Source: CAVPDA01 sp963702495
Lineage (GTDB): Bacteria; Pseudomonadota; Gammaproteobacteria; Burkholderiales; Rhodocyclaceae
Assembly (NCBI GenBank): GCA_963702495.1
Contig: CAVPDA010000020.1
Location: 1-64,000, forward strand
DNA: 64,000 nt
Reading direction: 5' to 3'
The notes below the pieces were generated by a model. The model was not told where the DNA came from, made no database searches, and saw only the letters and a program-made list of their open reading frames with translations. Shown here piece by piece: positions 62,029-64,000 of the stretch; the stretch's first letter is position 1; the number at the start of each line of letters is the position of its first letter. A program made the translations under genes and the position numbers.

Positions 62029-62478
62029 GGGCTCAGAACGCGGAGCCGGCTGCGAGTCATCGCTGGCGGGCGCATGTCCGCGCGGCGCGGCGGTACGCGG
62101 GCGCGGCGGGCGGACCGACGCGGGCGGAGCCTCCGCCTTGCGGCGATCGGACGAGAATGTTGGCGTCCTGCGCGGCGCTGCCGGCCGCTGCGCCTTGCCG
62201 GTAGCAGTGCGGGTATCGACAGCGGAAGGCGCGGCGGCAGGCGCTGCGTCAGCTTCGGGCTTCTTTCGCTAGCGGCTTGACGCCGAATTTGGGGCGCACG
62301 GTGCCTGTCCGCGTCGTCGCAGGTTGCGGCGTTTCGGGCTTGTCGGGCAGCTTGAGCGTGGGGCGTCGTGGCATAGCGCGGCGGCATTTTGGGACTGCGC
62401 GCAGTCTAAGCCAGAAGCGCCCGCGGAAACAGGGCGCCGCGGGAGAATTCCTCGCATTTTGCGGCGGTTCAGCAATGC

Positions 62479-62493
62479 GGTAAGATTCTTACC
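62479..62493. promoter_or_regulatory. Palindromic operator upstream of vapB
   Basis: GGTAAGA-T-TCTTACC is a perfect 7-1-7 palindrome 28 bp before the vapB start. Toxin-antitoxin operons of this type repress themselves through such sites. Confidence 0.6.
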
Positions 62494-62520
62494 ACACGCC
62501 AGTAATACCACGGAGGCATC

Positions 62521-62769
62521 ATGCGCATCACCAGCAAGGGTCAGGTCACCATTCCCCAGGCCATCCGCGAGCAGGCCGGACTGCTTCCCGGCAGCGAGGT
62601 CGAATTCGTCATCGAGGGCGGCAGGGTCGTCATCAAGCCGGTACAGCCGGCGGGCCGCACCTGGGCGCGGGAAGCGCTCGAACGCGCGCGCGGCAGCGGC
62701 AACAATCCGATGTTCAAGGGTTGGACCACCGACCAGATCATGCATTTCCTGCGCGGCGACGACGACTGA
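62521..62769 (+). CDS. vapB: AbrB/VapB-type antitoxin
   Basis: An 82-residue protein with an N-terminal swapped-hairpin DNA-binding domain (MRITSKGQVTIPQAIREQAGLLPGSEVEF) and a C-terminal tail (MFKGWTTDQIMHFLRGDDD) likely to bind the toxin. It starts behind GGAGG. The stop overlaps the toxin start (TGATG), the usual coupling. Confidence 0.9.
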   Translation: MRITSKGQVTIPQAIREQAGLLPGSEVEFVIEGGRVVIKPVQPAGRTWAREALERARGSGNNPMFKGWTTDQIMHFLRGDDD

Positions 62770-63236
62770 TGCCCTCTGGCTCCCGCCGCGCGCCGCGCCT
62801 GCGCGAGCCCTCTGCCGACTACTTGGCGCCGCGCCCGGTGATGGTGGACAGCAACGTGCTGATCGACGTCATCGAGAACGATCCGCACTGGGCCGAGTGG
62901 TCGGTGGCGCAACTCGAAGCGGCCATGCTGGACGGCGGCCTCGTCATCAATCCCATCATCTACGCCGAAATCGCCGCCGGCTTCGCCGATATCGAAACGC
63001 TGGAAGCCGCGATCGCGCCCTTTCGCCTGATCCGCGAACCGTTGCCGTGGGAAGCGGCCTTCATGACGAGCCAGGCCTACCAGCGCTACCGCAAGCGCGG
63101 CGGCGCGAAACGCTCGCCCATGCCCGACTTCTACATCGGCGCCCACGCCTCCCTCGGCGGCTACCGGCTGCTCACGCGCGATCCGCTGCGCTATCGCGAA
63201 TATTTCTCGAAGCTGGAAGTCATCTCGCCGGCCTGA
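62769..63236 (+). CDS. vapC: PIN-domain toxin VapC
   Basis: About 155 residues from ATG 62769; homology begins at MVDSNVLIDVIENDP. PIN acidic residues are seen in VDSNVLID, IYAEIAAGF, and PMPDFYIGAHA with LLTRDPLRY. VapC toxins cleave RNA, often tRNA. It pairs with vapB upstream. Confidence 0.9.
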   Translation: MPSGSRRAPRLREPSADYLAPRPVMVDSNVLIDVIENDPHWAEWSVAQLEAAMLDGGLVINPIIYAEIAAGFADIETLEAAIAPFRLIREPLPWEAAFMTSQAYQRYRKRGGAKRSPMPDFYIGAHASLGGYRLLTRDPLRYREYFSKLEVISPA

Positions 63237-63253
63237 TCCCGACGCCATAACCG

Positions 63254-64000
63254 ATGCCGCTCTCCTGGAACGAGATCAAGAGCCGCGCCCACGCCTTCTC
63301 GAAGACGTGGGCAGCGGAAACGTCAGAGCGTGCCGAGGCGCAGAGCTTCTGGAACGAGTTCTTCGCCATATTCGGACTGGAACGCCGGCGCGTGGCGATG
63401 TTCGAGAAACAGGTGCAGCTTTCCCGCGCCGGCGAGCGCATCAAGCGCGGGCGCATCGACGCCTTCTGGAAGGGCAAGCTGCTGATCGAGCACAAGAGCG
63501 CGGGCGAAAGCCTGGACCGCGCCTTCGTCCAGGCAGCGGACTATTTCGATGCGCTGCCGGCGCGGGACCTGCCGCGCCATATCCTGGTGTCGGACTTCGC
63601 GCGCTTTCGCCTTTACGATCTGGAGGCGGAGGGCGAGGCGGGCAGCGAGGTCGAGTTTCGCCTCGCCGATCTGCACAAGCACATCAAGCGCTTCGCCTTC
63701 ATCGCCGGCTACACGGTGCAGGAGATCCGGCCCCAGAACCCGGTCAACATCAAGGCCGCCGAGCGCATGGGCCGGTTGCACGACGCGCTCAAGGCCAGCG
63801 GCTACACCGGCCATGCGCTGGAAGTCCTGCTGGTACGGCTGCTGTTTTGCCTCTTCGCCGACGACACCGGCATTTTCCAGCCGGCGGGCGCGCTGCGCAT
63901 CTGGATCGAGGAGCGCACAGCCGCCGATGGCAGCGATCTCGGCCCGCAACTGGCGCAGTTGTTCCAGATACTGAACACGCCGGAGGAACGGCGCAGCACG
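63254..64000 (+). CDS. MmeI-like type IIL restriction-modification enzyme, N-terminal part
   Basis: The first ~249 residues of a large gene running off the window. GRIDAFWKGKLLIEHKSAG shows the nuclease motif D69...E79-x-K81, close to D70/E80/K82 described for MmeI. The family fuses an N-terminal PD-(D/E)XK nuclease to an N6-adenine methyltransferase and target-recognition part. Only the nuclease and part of the helical linker are inside the window. It follows vapBC on the same strand, forming a small defence segment. Confidence 0.8.
   Translation, partial: MPLSWNEIKSRAHAFSKTWAAETSERAEAQSFWNEFFAIFGLERRRVAMFEKQVQLSRAGERIKRGRIDAFWKGKLLIEHKSAGESLDRAFVQAADYFDALPARDLPRHILVSDFARFRLYDLEAEGEAGSEVEFRLADLHKHIKRFAFIAGYTVQEIRPQNPVNIKAAERMGRLHDALKASGYTGHALEVLLVRLLFCLFADDTGIFQPAGALRIWIEERTAADGSDLGPQLAQLFQILNTPEERRST

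Noticed and set aside
59569..62280. A 903-codon plus-strand open frame across yqiA, uppP and the pseudouridine synthase
   Set aside because: It is antisense to clearly conserved genes and has low-complexity composition; long shadow frames are expected at this GC content.

Overview
The window looks like a chromosomal piece of a high-GC, respiratory betaproteobacterium. Gene content and order (pilT-pilU, yggS-proC-yggT-yggU, pyrX-pyrB-pyrR-ruvX-yqgE, pilG-H-I-J-L, thiD-thiE-hemL) fit Rhodocyclales or a close relative, but no 16S gene or other decisive marker is present, so this is an inference. No rRNA, tRNA, CRISPR array or insertion sequence was seen.

Layout. 1-17.3 kb is an accessory metal/respiration region: a RegA/PrrA-type response regulator cut by the left edge, a di-haem cytochrome c peroxidase, an OprC/NosA-like copper receptor, a minus-strand run of receptor, DUF4198-like protein, polyferredoxin, DsbD-like protein, Crp-like regulator, TonB, ExbB and ExbD, a porin with a NosL-like protein, a Sel1-type protein and an EgtB-type enzyme. 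17.4-26.1 kb is a minus-strand copper/thiol operon: a small exported protein, an FtsX-type ABC transporter, an unknown membrane protein, a TlpA-like lipoprotein, three small putative metal-binding proteins, a Cu P-type ATPase, a frameshifted TauE/SafE-type protein and NosL. 26.2-62.4 kb is mostly housekeeping: ferredoxin reductase, hemJ, rRNA methyltransferase, twitching motility and its Chp chemosensory system, pyrimidine synthesis, thiamin, hemL, mgtE, mtgA, aroE, an RNB nuclease, uppP, yqiA and a pseudouridine synthase. 62.5-64 kb is a small defence segment: VapBC and the start of an MmeI-like type IIL restriction-modification enzyme.

The most interesting signal is a 17-bp palindrome, consensus TGYGACR-N3-YGTCGCA, seen nine times in six intergenic regions between 0.6 and 26.5 kb. 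In six placements a -10-like hexamer ends 36-37 bp from the palindrome centre, pointing at a gene: the response regulator itself, the OprC-like receptor, the receptor-polyferredoxin-TonB run, the porin-nosL pair, the Sel1 gene and a 60-residue membrane protein. The motif resembles the RegA/RegR/PrrA box, and the regulator at the left edge belongs to that family. I infer a local redox-controlled copper/iron regulon.

Three conserved genes (the response regulator, the TauE/SafE-type gene, uppP) and probably a fourth (the pseudouridine synthase) carry apparent single-base frameshifts. The uppP shift creates an artificial UppP-YqiA fusion frame. Sequencing indels are the simplest explanation.
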